From the NCBI RefSeq assembly GCF_002150785.1, contig NZ_MTAZ01000011.1, positions 1 through 64,000 on the forward strand: a stretch of DNA of 64,000 bases, read 5' to 3'. Of the stretch, positions 44,123-51,274 are shown in pieces. A model generated the notes under the pieces. That model did no database searches, had not been told where the DNA came from, and was given only the letters and a program-made list of their open reading frames with translations. Each line of letters opens with the position of its first letter. Position 1 is the stretch's first letter. The translations under genes were made by a program, and so were the position numbers. The stretch is from Arenibacter amylolyticus (GTDB lineage Bacteria; Bacteroidota; Bacteroidia; Flavobacteriales; Flavobacteriaceae).

Positions 44123-45124
44123 ATGGATTCACTTACACAGATAGTATTGGGTGCCGCCGTAGGAGAAGCGGTTTTGGGGAAGAAGGTTGGTAATAAGGCG
44201 ATGCTTTATGGGGCGATCGCAGGGACTATCCCAGATTTGGATATATTGGCCAATCATTTTACAGATACGGTAAGCGCCATTGAATGGCACCGTGGAATTA
44301 GTCATTCTGTCTTCTTTTCATTGTTGTTTGCCCCAGTTTTTGGATGGCTGATTTATAAGCTGGAGAGAAAACAAGCTGCTTCTTGGAAAGATTGGTCCCG
44401 ATTAATGTTTTGGGGCTTGTTTACCCATCCATTGCTCGATGCATTTACTACCTGGGGTACCCAGTTGTTTTGGCCGTTTAATTACAAAGTGGCGTTTCAG
44501 AGCATCTTTGTGATAGACCCTTTATACACCCTACCGTTTTTGGTTTTTCTTATTATGGCTATGGTGCAGAAAAAGGATTCACCCAAGCGAGCGAGATATA
44601 ATAGGTTGGGGCTAATGGTGAGTACGACTTACTTAGGAATTACGCTGCTTTTAAAAGGAATGGCGTATATGAAGATTACCCAGAACTTAGAAGACCAGGG
44701 GATCGCGTATGAGCAAATGACCGTTAGGCCTGCCCCGTTCAACACAATACTATGGGCAGCCAATATTGATGTGGGTGATGCCTACCTAATCGGAAATTAT
44801 TCCTTCTTTGACCAACAACCAATACAATTCAGTAGATACCCAAAAAACCACGAACTACTTGGGGACCTGGCATCGCAGGATAAGATTGGCCGACTCCAAA
44901 ACATCACCGAGGGTTGGTTTACCATTGTAGACAACAACGGGGAGCTTTTCTTTAACGATCTCCGCTTTGGATTAATGAGTTTGGAAGCAGAGGAAGAGCG
45001 TTTTGCGTTTAGCTATAAGTTAACACCTTTGGAAGACGATGTGTTGGTAGAGGAGACACCTAAGCTGAAACGAGATGCCAAATTGCTATTATCTGCCCTC
45101 TGGGCACGTATGTGGGGAGTTTAA
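44123..45124 (+). CDS. YdjM-like membrane-bound metal-dependent hydrolase (DUF457 type)
   Basis: The 333-residue membrane protein starts MDSLTQIVLGAAVGEAVLGKK and carries the metal-ligand pairs EWHRGISHSVFFS and HPLLDAFTTWGTQL between TM helices, as in the YdjM/LexA-regulated hydrolase family. A soluble tail of about 130 residues follows the TM part. The substrate is unknown. The 218-bp gap after it contains no gene. Confidence 0.85.
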   Translation: MDSLTQIVLGAAVGEAVLGKKVGNKAMLYGAIAGTIPDLDILANHFTDTVSAIEWHRGISHSVFFSLLFAPVFGWLIYKLERKQAASWKDWSRLMFWGLFTHPLLDAFTTWGTQLFWPFNYKVAFQSIFVIDPLYTLPFLVFLIMAMVQKKDSPKRARYNRLGLMVSTTYLGITLLLKGMAYMKITQNLEDQGIAYEQMTVRPAPFNTILWAANIDVGDAYLIGNYSFFDQQPIQFSRYPKNHELLGDLASQDKIGRLQNITEGWFTIVDNNGELFFNDLRFGLMSLEAEEERFAFSYKLTPLEDDVLVEETPKLKRDAKLLLSALWARMWGV

Positions 45125-45342
45125 TGCTTGTTCTAAGGATTAGTAAAGAACTATCCCAACTCAATAAAGAAATAGTACCTGCCTTCCAATGGTTTCTACG
45201 TACGTATGGTTAAAAATAAGATTCACGTACAATAATTAGGGGGTGCTATACACAGATATTCTGCAATTCCTGATCTATATCATATGTGCTATGCCTTTTG
45301 TTAACGACCTTTAGGTAATTAACAGCATAAAAAAGAAACGAG

Positions 45343-45762
45343 ATGAATAAAGGGGAATTGGTATCAAAAATAATGTCGACAGATGTAATTACCATCAATT
45401 TTACCAATAGCTTATTGGATGCAGAGCGACTTTTCAAAAAGAATAAAATTCGCCACATACCGGTGGTAAATAACAATAAGATTGTGGGGATGTTGAGTTT
45501 AACGGATTTGTTGCGAATCAGTTTTGTTGACTCCTTTGGGGAAGAAGATTCCATAGAAGATACGCCTATCTATAATATGTTAAGTATAGAACAGGTAATG
45601 GTGAAAGACCCCGTACATGTGTCAGCAGACAAAACGATTAAGGAGGTGACCGAAATTTTATCCAAGCAAGAATTTCATGCCTTGCCGGTGGTAGATAAAG
45701 GGAAATTGGTAGGGATTGTAACCACAACGGATTTGCTCAACTATTTATTGGAGCAATACTAA
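45343..45762 (+). CDS. Two-CBS-domain protein
   Basis: The 139-residue protein consists of two CBS motifs (IMSTDVITINFTNSLLDAER ... HIPVVNNNKIVGMLSLTDLL and VMVKDPVHVSADKTIKEV ... ALPVVDKGKLVGIVTTTDLL). Such pairs bind adenine nucleotides and sense energy state. No fused effector domain is present, and the neighbours do not show its partner. Confidence 0.87.
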   Translation: MNKGELVSKIMSTDVITINFTNSLLDAERLFKKNKIRHIPVVNNNKIVGMLSLTDLLRISFVDSFGEEDSIEDTPIYNMLSIEQVMVKDPVHVSADKTIKEVTEILSKQEFHALPVVDKGKLVGIVTTTDLLNYLLEQY

Positions 45763-45782
45763 ACGATAGCTTATAAATTATA

Positions 45783-45817
45783 AAAATCCATAAATGAAGA
45801 CCTCATCTATGGATTTT
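45783..45817. terminator. Bidirectional terminator between CBS and M56 genes
   Basis: Perfect 10-bp arms, AAAATCCATA and TATGGATTTT, lie between two convergent genes. Read on the minus strand, the stem is followed by a T-rich run. It can end both transcripts. Confidence 0.75.
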
Positions 45818-45924
45818 GCTAGTTCTGGTATTTCTCTAAGGATCCACTTTAAACGTATATCCTTCTTAAATTTATTGTATGTTATGGCTCTTGCCGTAAA
45901 GGATATCTATTTTCTAAATTTCCA

Positions 45925-47694
45925 TTATTCATGATCCTTGGGGGTGGCCTTTGTCGGACTCATTAGACCTTCTTTTTTTGCCAATTCCACAAAGCTATCA
46001 TGCAATACCAATGTTTCTTCGTACAGGGTTTGTAGGTTTAAGATGGTTCCCTCTCCTTTCCTATTATAAGCACCTATTGCTTGCACGTAAATATCGGCCT
46101 TATTGTTGAATTTCTTATAAGCTGTTAATAGTGCGTCGGAATAATTTCCTTGATTGGGGTTTCTAAGAGGTGGTGGTGGGGGCGGAATATTGCCTTTCTC
46201 CCCTTTTTTTACCATCGGTGCTGGGGCAGGTGGGGGTGGAGGCGGCACCTTAGTTCCTTTTTCTGCCTTGGATGATTTTGGAGCGCTTGGGGTTGGTGGA
46301 GGAGGAAAGTTTGGAAAAGGTTGAGCGCTTTTCCTTTGGGTGTCGCTCATACGGTTATAGAGGTATTTCATTCGTTGTACCTCTTTATACTTTACAACCA
46401 CCTCGTTAATGGGCTGGGCATTGTAGTTTTTAGCAAGTTCGTTGTATTCCTTGATCTCCTTTTTAGTAGCACCTTCTTGGATTTCGGGTATTATGTGTTC
46501 TTTGATGTCAATGGTCGCTACCCCATACTCCATTAAAATGCTTTCAGCTTTCCTAATGATACTTTTGGGAGTTTCCTTATCCACCCTTATTACAGCTCTT
46601 AGGAGCTTGCTTCTTTGTTCTTTGCTAAGGTTTTGATTGTAATTAAGTAGGTGCGATTTTAAGTTTTCCAACTTTACCAAATCGTCCTTTACCATAAGCT
46701 GTCCAAATTTGTTTATGGATAGTATTATCTCTTGATCTGTGATTCTTTGGGTTCTGGTATCGTTAAGCAGGTCATCAGATGAAGGCTGTTCATTTTGATA
46801 ATCTGGAAGGATAGTTTTATCCATTACCGTAGGTATGGGAAGAATCTCCTTAGTGCTAAAACTATACAGTAGAAGGGCCATTAGAGGCAATAATAGTAAA
46901 CTTTTTAGCCAAATGGCTTTTTGGGATGTTTGTGTTTTCATGATGACGATTCGTTTTTTGATTGATGAATAATGAATGGCATTTGCCAAAGGTGTTTCAG
47001 GATTTGAGGAGAATGCCAGTACTAGCTTTTGATAATCAGGGACTACTGCACCTTTCTTCAATACGGCTTGGTCCGCAAGAAATTCGTGGTTAAGTTTTAC
47101 TAAGTTTTTAGCCCAATAGATAAGTGGGTTAAACCATAATACTATTTGAAGCAATTCTAATAATAGCACATCCAAACTGTGTTTTTGCGCGGCATGGGCT
47201 TCTTCATGCCAAAAAACTTCCTGTGGTATTTTATTGGATTTATAATTTTTTAGGTTGAAAAAAAGGTAGCTGAAAAAGGTGTGTGGGGCAACTTTTTCTT
47301 GGAGAAGTACGTGAAGGAACTTGCCAGATCGCAACGTAGGATTGTGATGGATATTATTAATTAGGGACCTTAGATTTCTCAGGAATTTTATTGTGAAAAC
47401 TACTACTCCCAAGGTGTAGATGCCCCATAATAAAAAGGGAATAAAATTGATGTTATTCGTAGTAGCTAGCTGTGGATGTACATTGGATGCAATTAGAGAT
47501 GACTGAGAGAATGACGCTGCGCTTAGGGGAACGTATTGGGTGAAGGTGATTAAGGGAATGCCTAGGGCGATGACAAATGCCGCCAAGAGATAGTACCTTT
47601 TAAAATGGTGAATGTGTAGCTTCTCTAACACCAGTTTATAGAACAGGAGTAGAATAAGAAGAGAGGTACTAAATTTTAAAAGATACATCCACAT
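45925..47694 (-). CDS. BlaR1-like M56 peptidase with proline-rich C-terminal segments
   Basis: The 589-residue membrane protein has N-terminal TM helices and an M56 zinc-peptidase domain with HEEAH at about 163-167 and NHEFLADQ downstream. The long periplasmic part is mostly charged helices. It then contains two proline-rich tracts (PPPPTPSAPKSSK and PPPPPPAPAPMVKK, followed by IPPPPPPLRNP), which may span the peptidoglycan. Unlike the paralogue at 32609 it has no TonB-C domain. It is the sensor-protease half of a BlaI/BlaR1-like pair and lies 2 bp after its repressor gene. Confidence 0.85.
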   Translation of the reverse strand: MWMYLLKFSTSLLILLLFYKLVLEKLHIHHFKRYYLLAAFVIALGIPLITFTQYVPLSAASFSQSSLIASNVHPQLATTNNINFIPFLLWGIYTLGVVVFTIKFLRNLRSLINNIHHNPTLRSGKFLHVLLQEKVAPHTFFSYLFFNLKNYKSNKIPQEVFWHEEAHAAQKHSLDVLLLELLQIVLWFNPLIYWAKNLVKLNHEFLADQAVLKKGAVVPDYQKLVLAFSSNPETPLANAIHYSSIKKRIVIMKTQTSQKAIWLKSLLLLPLMALLLYSFSTKEILPIPTVMDKTILPDYQNEQPSSDDLLNDTRTQRITDQEIILSINKFGQLMVKDDLVKLENLKSHLLNYNQNLSKEQRSKLLRAVIRVDKETPKSIIRKAESILMEYGVATIDIKEHIIPEIQEGATKKEIKEYNELAKNYNAQPINEVVVKYKEVQRMKYLYNRMSDTQRKSAQPFPNFPPPPTPSAPKSSKAEKGTKVPPPPPPAPAPMVKKGEKGNIPPPPPPLRNPNQGNYSDALLTAYKKFNNKADIYVQAIGAYNRKGEGTILNLQTLYEETLVLHDSFVELAKKEGLMSPTKATPKDHE

Positions 47695-47696
47695 AG

Positions 47697-48062
47697 CTAT
47701 TTGTTTTTGAGTTTGGTATCTATTAGGGCCCTTAAGTCCTCCAACTCTTCCTTGCTCAGGTTGGTTTCTTGAGTAAAGAAGGAGGCAAATTGAGAAGCGC
47801 TATTGTCAAAGAATTTTTTAATGAGTCCGTTTAAATGTTTGGAGAAATAATCCTTCTTTTCTACAAGTGGAAAATATTCCCTTGCATTTCCTAGAAGTTT
47901 GTAACCTATAAAACCTTTGTCCGTCATTCGTTTTAATAAGGTGGCAACGGTGGTGGTGGCGGGTTTGGGTTCTGGGTAGGCTTGCAAAAGATCTTTCATG
48001 AACCCTTTTTTCAGTTGCCACAGATGGTTCATTAATTCCTCTTCGGATTTAGACAGTTTCAT
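47697..48062 (-). CDS. BlaI/MecI-family repressor, second pair
   Basis: From ATG 48062 (MKLSKSEEELMNHLWQLKKG) the protein has 121 residues, with the winged-HTH segment KPATTTVATLLKRMTDKGFIGYK. A longer frame to ATG 48092 is rejected, because the -7 element and an operator lie at 48081-48096, so that ATG would be outside the transcript. The next gene, the M56 peptidase, starts 2 bp after its stop. It is a paralogue of the repressor at 32250. Confidence 0.9.
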   Translation of the reverse strand: MKLSKSEEELMNHLWQLKKGFMKDLLQAYPEPKPATTTVATLLKRMTDKGFIGYKLLGNAREYFPLVEKKDYFSKHLNGLIKKFFDNSASQFASFFTQETNLSKEELEDLRALIDTKLKNK

Positions 48063-48080
48063 ATGCAGTGCATTTTGATG

Positions 48081-48124
48081 TTCTACAAACATAGAACATT
48101 AATTTTAACTCTACAAATGTAGAG
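48081..48124 (-). promoter_or_regulatory. BlaI-type operators embedding the -33 and -7 elements
   Basis: On the minus strand the palindrome CTCTACATTTGTAGAG (48124-48109) contains the -33 element TTTG. The palindrome TTCTATGTTTGTAGAA (48096-48081) contains the -7 element TATGTTTG. Twenty bp separate TTTG from TATG, which is normal spacing. Both operators have the TACA/TGTA-type core known for BlaI/MecI boxes. Repressor binding would cover both promoter elements. Confidence 0.8.
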
Positions 48125-48288
48125 GTGTTTTTTTAAGATGAGTAGCAAATTAAAAATGTAGTAATGAAGGTATTTTGGGAGAGGTAAAGGGTTGACTGTA
48201 GTCAGTTTTGGTCGTTCACCAATACGTGCGGTACTGTTCACTTCTTATTGACTAAGGTGCAATTCTTTAAGTGTTTATTGCTAGTTGT

Positions 48289-48391
48289 AGAACAGAACCC
48301 TGCGTTAGCTATTGAAGCGGCATCCTTTTTTAAGGGGCAGGAGCGCCTAAAAAAGATATAGCGGAAAGAGCGACCCGATAGGGGAACGCCC
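48289..48391 (-). repeat. Dispersed intergenic repeat, copy A (uninterrupted)
   Basis: Read on the minus strand it starts GGGCGTTCCCCTATCGGGTC, then GCTCTTTCCGCTATATCTTTTTT. It continues to AAAAAAGGATGCCGCTTCAATAGCTAACGC and a GGGTTCTGTTCTAC end. It matches the two ends of the interrupted copy at 15876-16076. It lies directly downstream of a minus-strand terminator. The rest of the gap 48125-48434 shows nothing else. Confidence 0.7.
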
Positions 48392-48396
48392 AAAAA

Positions 48397-48426
48397 AAAA
48401 ATCCGCTCTAAAAAGAACGGATTTTT
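48397..48426 (-). terminator. Terminator of the dipeptidase gene
   Basis: On the minus strand the stem AAAATCCG/CGGATTTT with a 12-nt loop runs into nine or more T. It lies about 10 bp beyond the stop codon of the gene at 48435. Confidence 0.85.
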
Positions 48427-48434
48427 AAAATGTA

Positions 48435-49823
48435 TTACTTGGTTAACTCTGTAAAGTATTTATAGAAGTACGGGATAGTTTCAATCCCCTTTAGGTAATT
48501 CCAAACGCCAAAGTGTTCGTTGGGCGAGTGTATAGCATCGCTATCCAAGCCAAAGCCCATTAGGATGGTCTTGCTGTTAAGCTCTTTCTCAAACAGGGAT
48601 ACAATAGGAATACTTCCTCCACTGCGTTGTGGTATGGGAGTTTTGCCAAAGGTGGTTTCGTAGGCCTTGGAAGCCGCTTTATAGCCATCATTGTCAATAG
48701 GCGTAACATAGCCTTGACCGCCGTGATGGGGACTCACCTTAACGGTTACCCCTGCAGGCGCAATACTTTCAAAATGGGTTTTAAAGAGTGCTGTAATTTC
48801 CTCCCACTCCTGGTGAGGTACCAATCGCATGGAAATTTTTGCATAGGCCTTACTGGCGATGACCGTTTTAGCACCTGCTCCAATATAACCGCCCCAGATT
48901 CCGTTCACATCCAAAGTGGGTCTAATGGAGTTACGCTCATTGGTGGTGTATCCTTTTTCACCGTAGACGTCGTTGATGTCTAGTGCATCCTTATAATCTT
49001 CCAAATTAAAGGGCGCTTTTGCCATTTGGCTTCGTTCCTCTTGGGAGAGCTCTTCCACCTTGTCGTAAAACCCAGGGATGGTGATCCGGTTATTTTCATC
49101 GTGTAGGGAAGCAATCATTTTAGTGAGCACATTAATAGGATTGGCTACGGCACCACCATAGAGTCCGGAATGCAGATCTCGATTAGGACCTGTAACCTCT
49201 ACCTCTACATAGCTAAGGCCGCGTAACCCTGTGGTGATAGAGGGAACGTCTTTGGCAATCATTCCCGTATCGGAGATAAGGATAATGTCATTGGTAAGCT
49301 TTTCCTTGTTATTGGCCACAAACTCACCTAGGTTCTCACTGCCCACTTCTTCTTCCCCTTCTATCATAAACTTCACGTTACAGGGCAATTGATTGGTTTT
49401 CACCATAAATTCCAATGCCTTTACGTGCATGTACATTTGACCTTTGTCGTCACAGGCTCCTCTGGCGAAAATAGCGCCTTCTGGATGGAGGTCCGTTTTT
49501 TTGATGACAGGCTCAAAAGGAGGGGAGTCCCACAAGTCAATGGGGTCTGCCGGTTGTACATCATAATGACCATAGACCAATACGGTAGGTAAGGTTGGAT
49601 CAATTATTTTTTCACCGTAGACAATGGGATACCCTTTGGTTTCACAAATTTCCACGGTATCGCAGCCAGCCTCCAAAAGAGCGGTTTTTACCGCATCGGC
49701 GGTATTTAACACATCCTGTGAAAAAGCGGGGTCTGCACTTACGGAAGGAATTTTTAGGAGCTCTATTAGTTCGTTGATAAAGCGGTCCTGGTTCTTGTTG
49801 AGGTACTCTGTTATTTGTTGCAT
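48435..49823 (-). CDS. M20-family dipeptidase (CNDP-like)
   Basis: From ATG 49823 (MQQITEYLNKNQDRFINELI) the protein has 462 residues. It carries the M20 metal-site motifs GHYDVQPAD, FARGACDDKG (bridging Asp) and IEGEEEVGSENL (catalytic Glu). The end motif DAIHSPNEHFG is also present. It probably cleaves dipeptides in the cytoplasm with two zinc or manganese ions. A frame extends 17 codons further upstream (49874), but that segment is hydrophobic, non-conserved and not needed. Confidence 0.9.
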   Translation of the reverse strand: MQQITEYLNKNQDRFINELIELLKIPSVSADPAFSQDVLNTADAVKTALLEAGCDTVEICETKGYPIVYGEKIIDPTLPTVLVYGHYDVQPADPIDLWDSPPFEPVIKKTDLHPEGAIFARGACDDKGQMYMHVKALEFMVKTNQLPCNVKFMIEGEEEVGSENLGEFVANNKEKLTNDIILISDTGMIAKDVPSITTGLRGLSYVEVEVTGPNRDLHSGLYGGAVANPINVLTKMIASLHDENNRITIPGFYDKVEELSQEERSQMAKAPFNLEDYKDALDINDVYGEKGYTTNERNSIRPTLDVNGIWGGYIGAGAKTVIASKAYAKISMRLVPHQEWEEITALFKTHFESIAPAGVTVKVSPHHGGQGYVTPIDNDGYKAASKAYETTFGKTPIPQRSGGSIPIVSLFEKELNSKTILMGFGLDSDAIHSPNEHFGVWNYLKGIETIPYFYKYFTELTK

Positions 49824-49901
49824 TGTAAAATTTGAATAAACGATAAAAATACAAAAAAGAAATTTTTTTTGCATAAGTATTTCAGAATTGAAAAATTGCT
49901 T

Positions 49902-49909
49902 TATATTTG
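49902..49909 (+). promoter_or_regulatory. -7 element of the tRNA-Leu promoter
   Basis: TATATTTG matches TAnnTTTG. It lies about 50 bp before the broken tRNA copy and would transcribe both the fragment and the intact tRNA-Leu. A TTTC at 49880-49883 is a possible, weak -33 element. Confidence 0.5.
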
Positions 49910-49961
49910 CATCCCGATAATCAACGGAAAGGTTAAGTTCTTTATAATTAAATATTTATTT

Positions 49962-50040
49962 GCAGGCGTGGTGGAATTGGTAGACCCGCCCGAACGTACC
50001 TTTTCGGTACGGGCTGGCACGCTAGAAGTCTAGCGCAATG
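49962..50040 (+). pseudogene. Broken tandem copy of tRNA-Leu with a 33-bp hairpin insertion
   Basis: The first 24 bases (GCAGGCGTGGTGGAATTGGT then AGAC) are identical to the intact tRNA-Leu at 50085. A 33-bp insertion follows (49986-50018), containing GCCC...GTACC(5 nt)GGTACGGGC, a hairpin. Then ACGCTAGA resumes the tRNA, but the anticodon loop is reduced to AG, giving the perfect hairpin CGCTAGAAGTCTAGCG. Variable arm, T arm and acceptor 3' half are missing. The leader is duplicated too (GTTAAGTTCTTT...TTTGCAGG), with a period of 123 bp. Confidence 0.8.
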
Positions 50041-50084
50041 TCAGTAAAGAGTAGTGTTTAAGTTCTTTTTTATATATTTTTATT

Positions 50085-50166
50085 GCAGGCGTGGTGGAAT
50101 TGGTAGACACGCTAGACTTAGGATCTAGTGCCGCGAGGTGTGAGAGTTCGAGTCTCTCCGCCTGCA
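50085..50166 (+). tRNA. tRNA-Leu (anticodon TAG)
   Basis: The acceptor stem GCAGGCG/CGCCTGC with discriminator A encloses a D arm (GTGGAATTGGTAGAC). The anticodon stem CTAGA/TCTAG has loop CTTAGGA, so the anticodon is TAG. A long class II variable arm and a T arm with GTTCGAGTC follow. CCA is not encoded. The anticodon reads CTN codons. Confidence 0.93.
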
Positions 50167-50173
50167 CAAAGGG

Positions 50174-50202
50174 AAAGCCGACTTTTAAGAGTCGGCTTTT
50201 TT
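50174..50202 (+). terminator. Terminator after tRNA-Leu
   Basis: A 10-bp stem, AAAGCCGACT/AGTCGGCTTT, has a 6-nt loop and is followed by TTT. It starts 8 bp after the tRNA. Confidence 0.88.
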
Positions 50203-50218
50203 CGTATTGGTAAAACAA

Positions 50219-50463
50219 TGTTAAAACATTTTTGGGATTTGGGACTCTTGGCCACGCGATCCATTTTCCAGACAATTAAAGCATCTCTCTCTTAATCTTG
50301 GTAGTAATTCATCAAGACCTTTTTGCTCGGCCTTTACTCCTGAAGATATATCTGAAAAAATATCCTTACGGAGAACCTATGCTTTTAATAGAGCATCAAC
50401 TTGCAAATCCAATTTTTGTGTTTTGGAACTTACCCTAACATATCCAAAATCCATCTTGGGCAT
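50219..50463 (-). pseudogene. Serine recombinase (resolvase/invertase family), decayed
   Basis: On the minus strand from ATG 50463 the frame reads MPKMDFGYVRVSSKTQKLDL and on to DALLKA, with the catalytic serine in RVSS. A TAG follows at 50377-50379, then the same frame continues KDIFSDISSGVKAEQKGLDE and LLPRLRE. After that the expected VWKLDRLxRS block appears in another frame (VWKMDRVAKS), so a frameshift is also present. Only the N-terminal catalytic part remains. Next to a tRNA gene this is a scar of a mobile element. The stretch 50464-50718 shows nothing else that I can support. Confidence 0.8.
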
Positions 50464-50718
50464 TTAAAGGTTAAAAGTGTAAACTAATTAAGGATACGGG
50501 AAAAATAAACTATGTTCATTCTGAGCATCAAAAAAGTACTTGACTTTTATTGTTGTAGATTATATGGTCGTTTAAATATACTTTCCTAATTACGTAAAAG
50601 GGGAATTAATAGAAACTACTAAAAAGAATAACAAATGGAACAGGGAACAGAATTTCTCATATGACATCTGAACAGTACTCCAAAACGGACTTTTAGGGGA
50701 CTAAGATATTCCTCCCTT

Positions 50719-50753
50719 TGCAATACAGTTGCACTCATTAATCCGTAATTTTG
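50719..50753 (+). promoter_or_regulatory. Zur-like operator and -7 element of the metal-efflux operon
   Basis: The inverted repeat TGCAA(TACAG)TTGCA at 50719-50733 resembles the AT-flanked TGCAA-type boxes reported for Bacteroidota Zur. It overlaps a TTTG (50717-50720) and lies before a -7 element TAATTTTG (50746-50753). A Fur-family regulator is encoded in the operon. The predicted transcript would start only a few bases before the ATG at 50763, so the leader is very short or the promoter is slightly elsewhere. Confidence 0.6.
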
Positions 50754-50762
50754 TAAAACTTT

Positions 50763-51158
50763 ATGAAAACACTGGTTTCAATATCAATGTCTATTTTATT
50801 CCTTTTTCAAGGAATTAGCCTAGATATGGACTTTTGTGGGCCAATTAAAGAAATTTCAAGCATTATTAACCATTATCAAGACCATAAAGTTTATGGCGAC
50901 TCTTTCCTTGAATATGTTGTTGAAGATTACATTGACCACGATGCAAAAAATGAAGGGCATCATAATAATCCGAATAGGGAGAATACACCAGTCCATTCCC
51001 ATAATCAATGTTGTCACCCTTTAGTATTAATTATTGCTAACAACAATTCGGCTTTAACCAATCAATTAAAGTTTGAAGAGAAAAAACAGTTTAACTTACA
51101 TAAAGTAAACTTCACTTCCAGATATCTGGAATCGCTTTTCCAACCCCCTAAAGTATAA
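50763..51158 (+). CDS. Small secreted His/Cys-rich protein, first gene of the metal operon
   Basis: The 131-residue protein has an N-terminal signal segment (SISMSILFLFQGISLDMDFC) and then a histidine-rich middle with VYGDSF, GHHNNPNREN and HSHNQCCH. This is the composition of periplasmic metal-binding or metal-chaperone proteins. I do not recognise a named family with certainty. Its position ahead of a CzcA-type pump suggests that it binds or senses the pumped metal in the periplasm. It is 117 bp from the pump gene. Confidence 0.7.
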   Translation: MKTLVSISMSILFLFQGISLDMDFCGPIKEISSIINHYQDHKVYGDSFLEYVVEDYIDHDAKNEGHHNNPNRENTPVHSHNQCCHPLVLIIANNNSALTNQLKFEEKKQFNLHKVNFTSRYLESLFQPPKV

Positions 51159-51274
51159 TTCAGTTTTTTAAGGATAGCTATATCCTAACGTGATGCTTTT
51201 CAATATAGGCATCGCTTTATAAATATGATGCATCTGTTCGCATCGTAAGTTTTCAATTGAATTAATACTTATTT

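Noticed and set aside
45246-45554. 102-residue minus-strand frame overlapping the CBS gene
   Set aside because: The plus strand encodes two complete CBS motifs, so this is a shadow.
48063-48092. Upstream start for the second BlaI repressor
   Set aside because: The -7 element and operator overlap it, so it cannot be in the mRNA.
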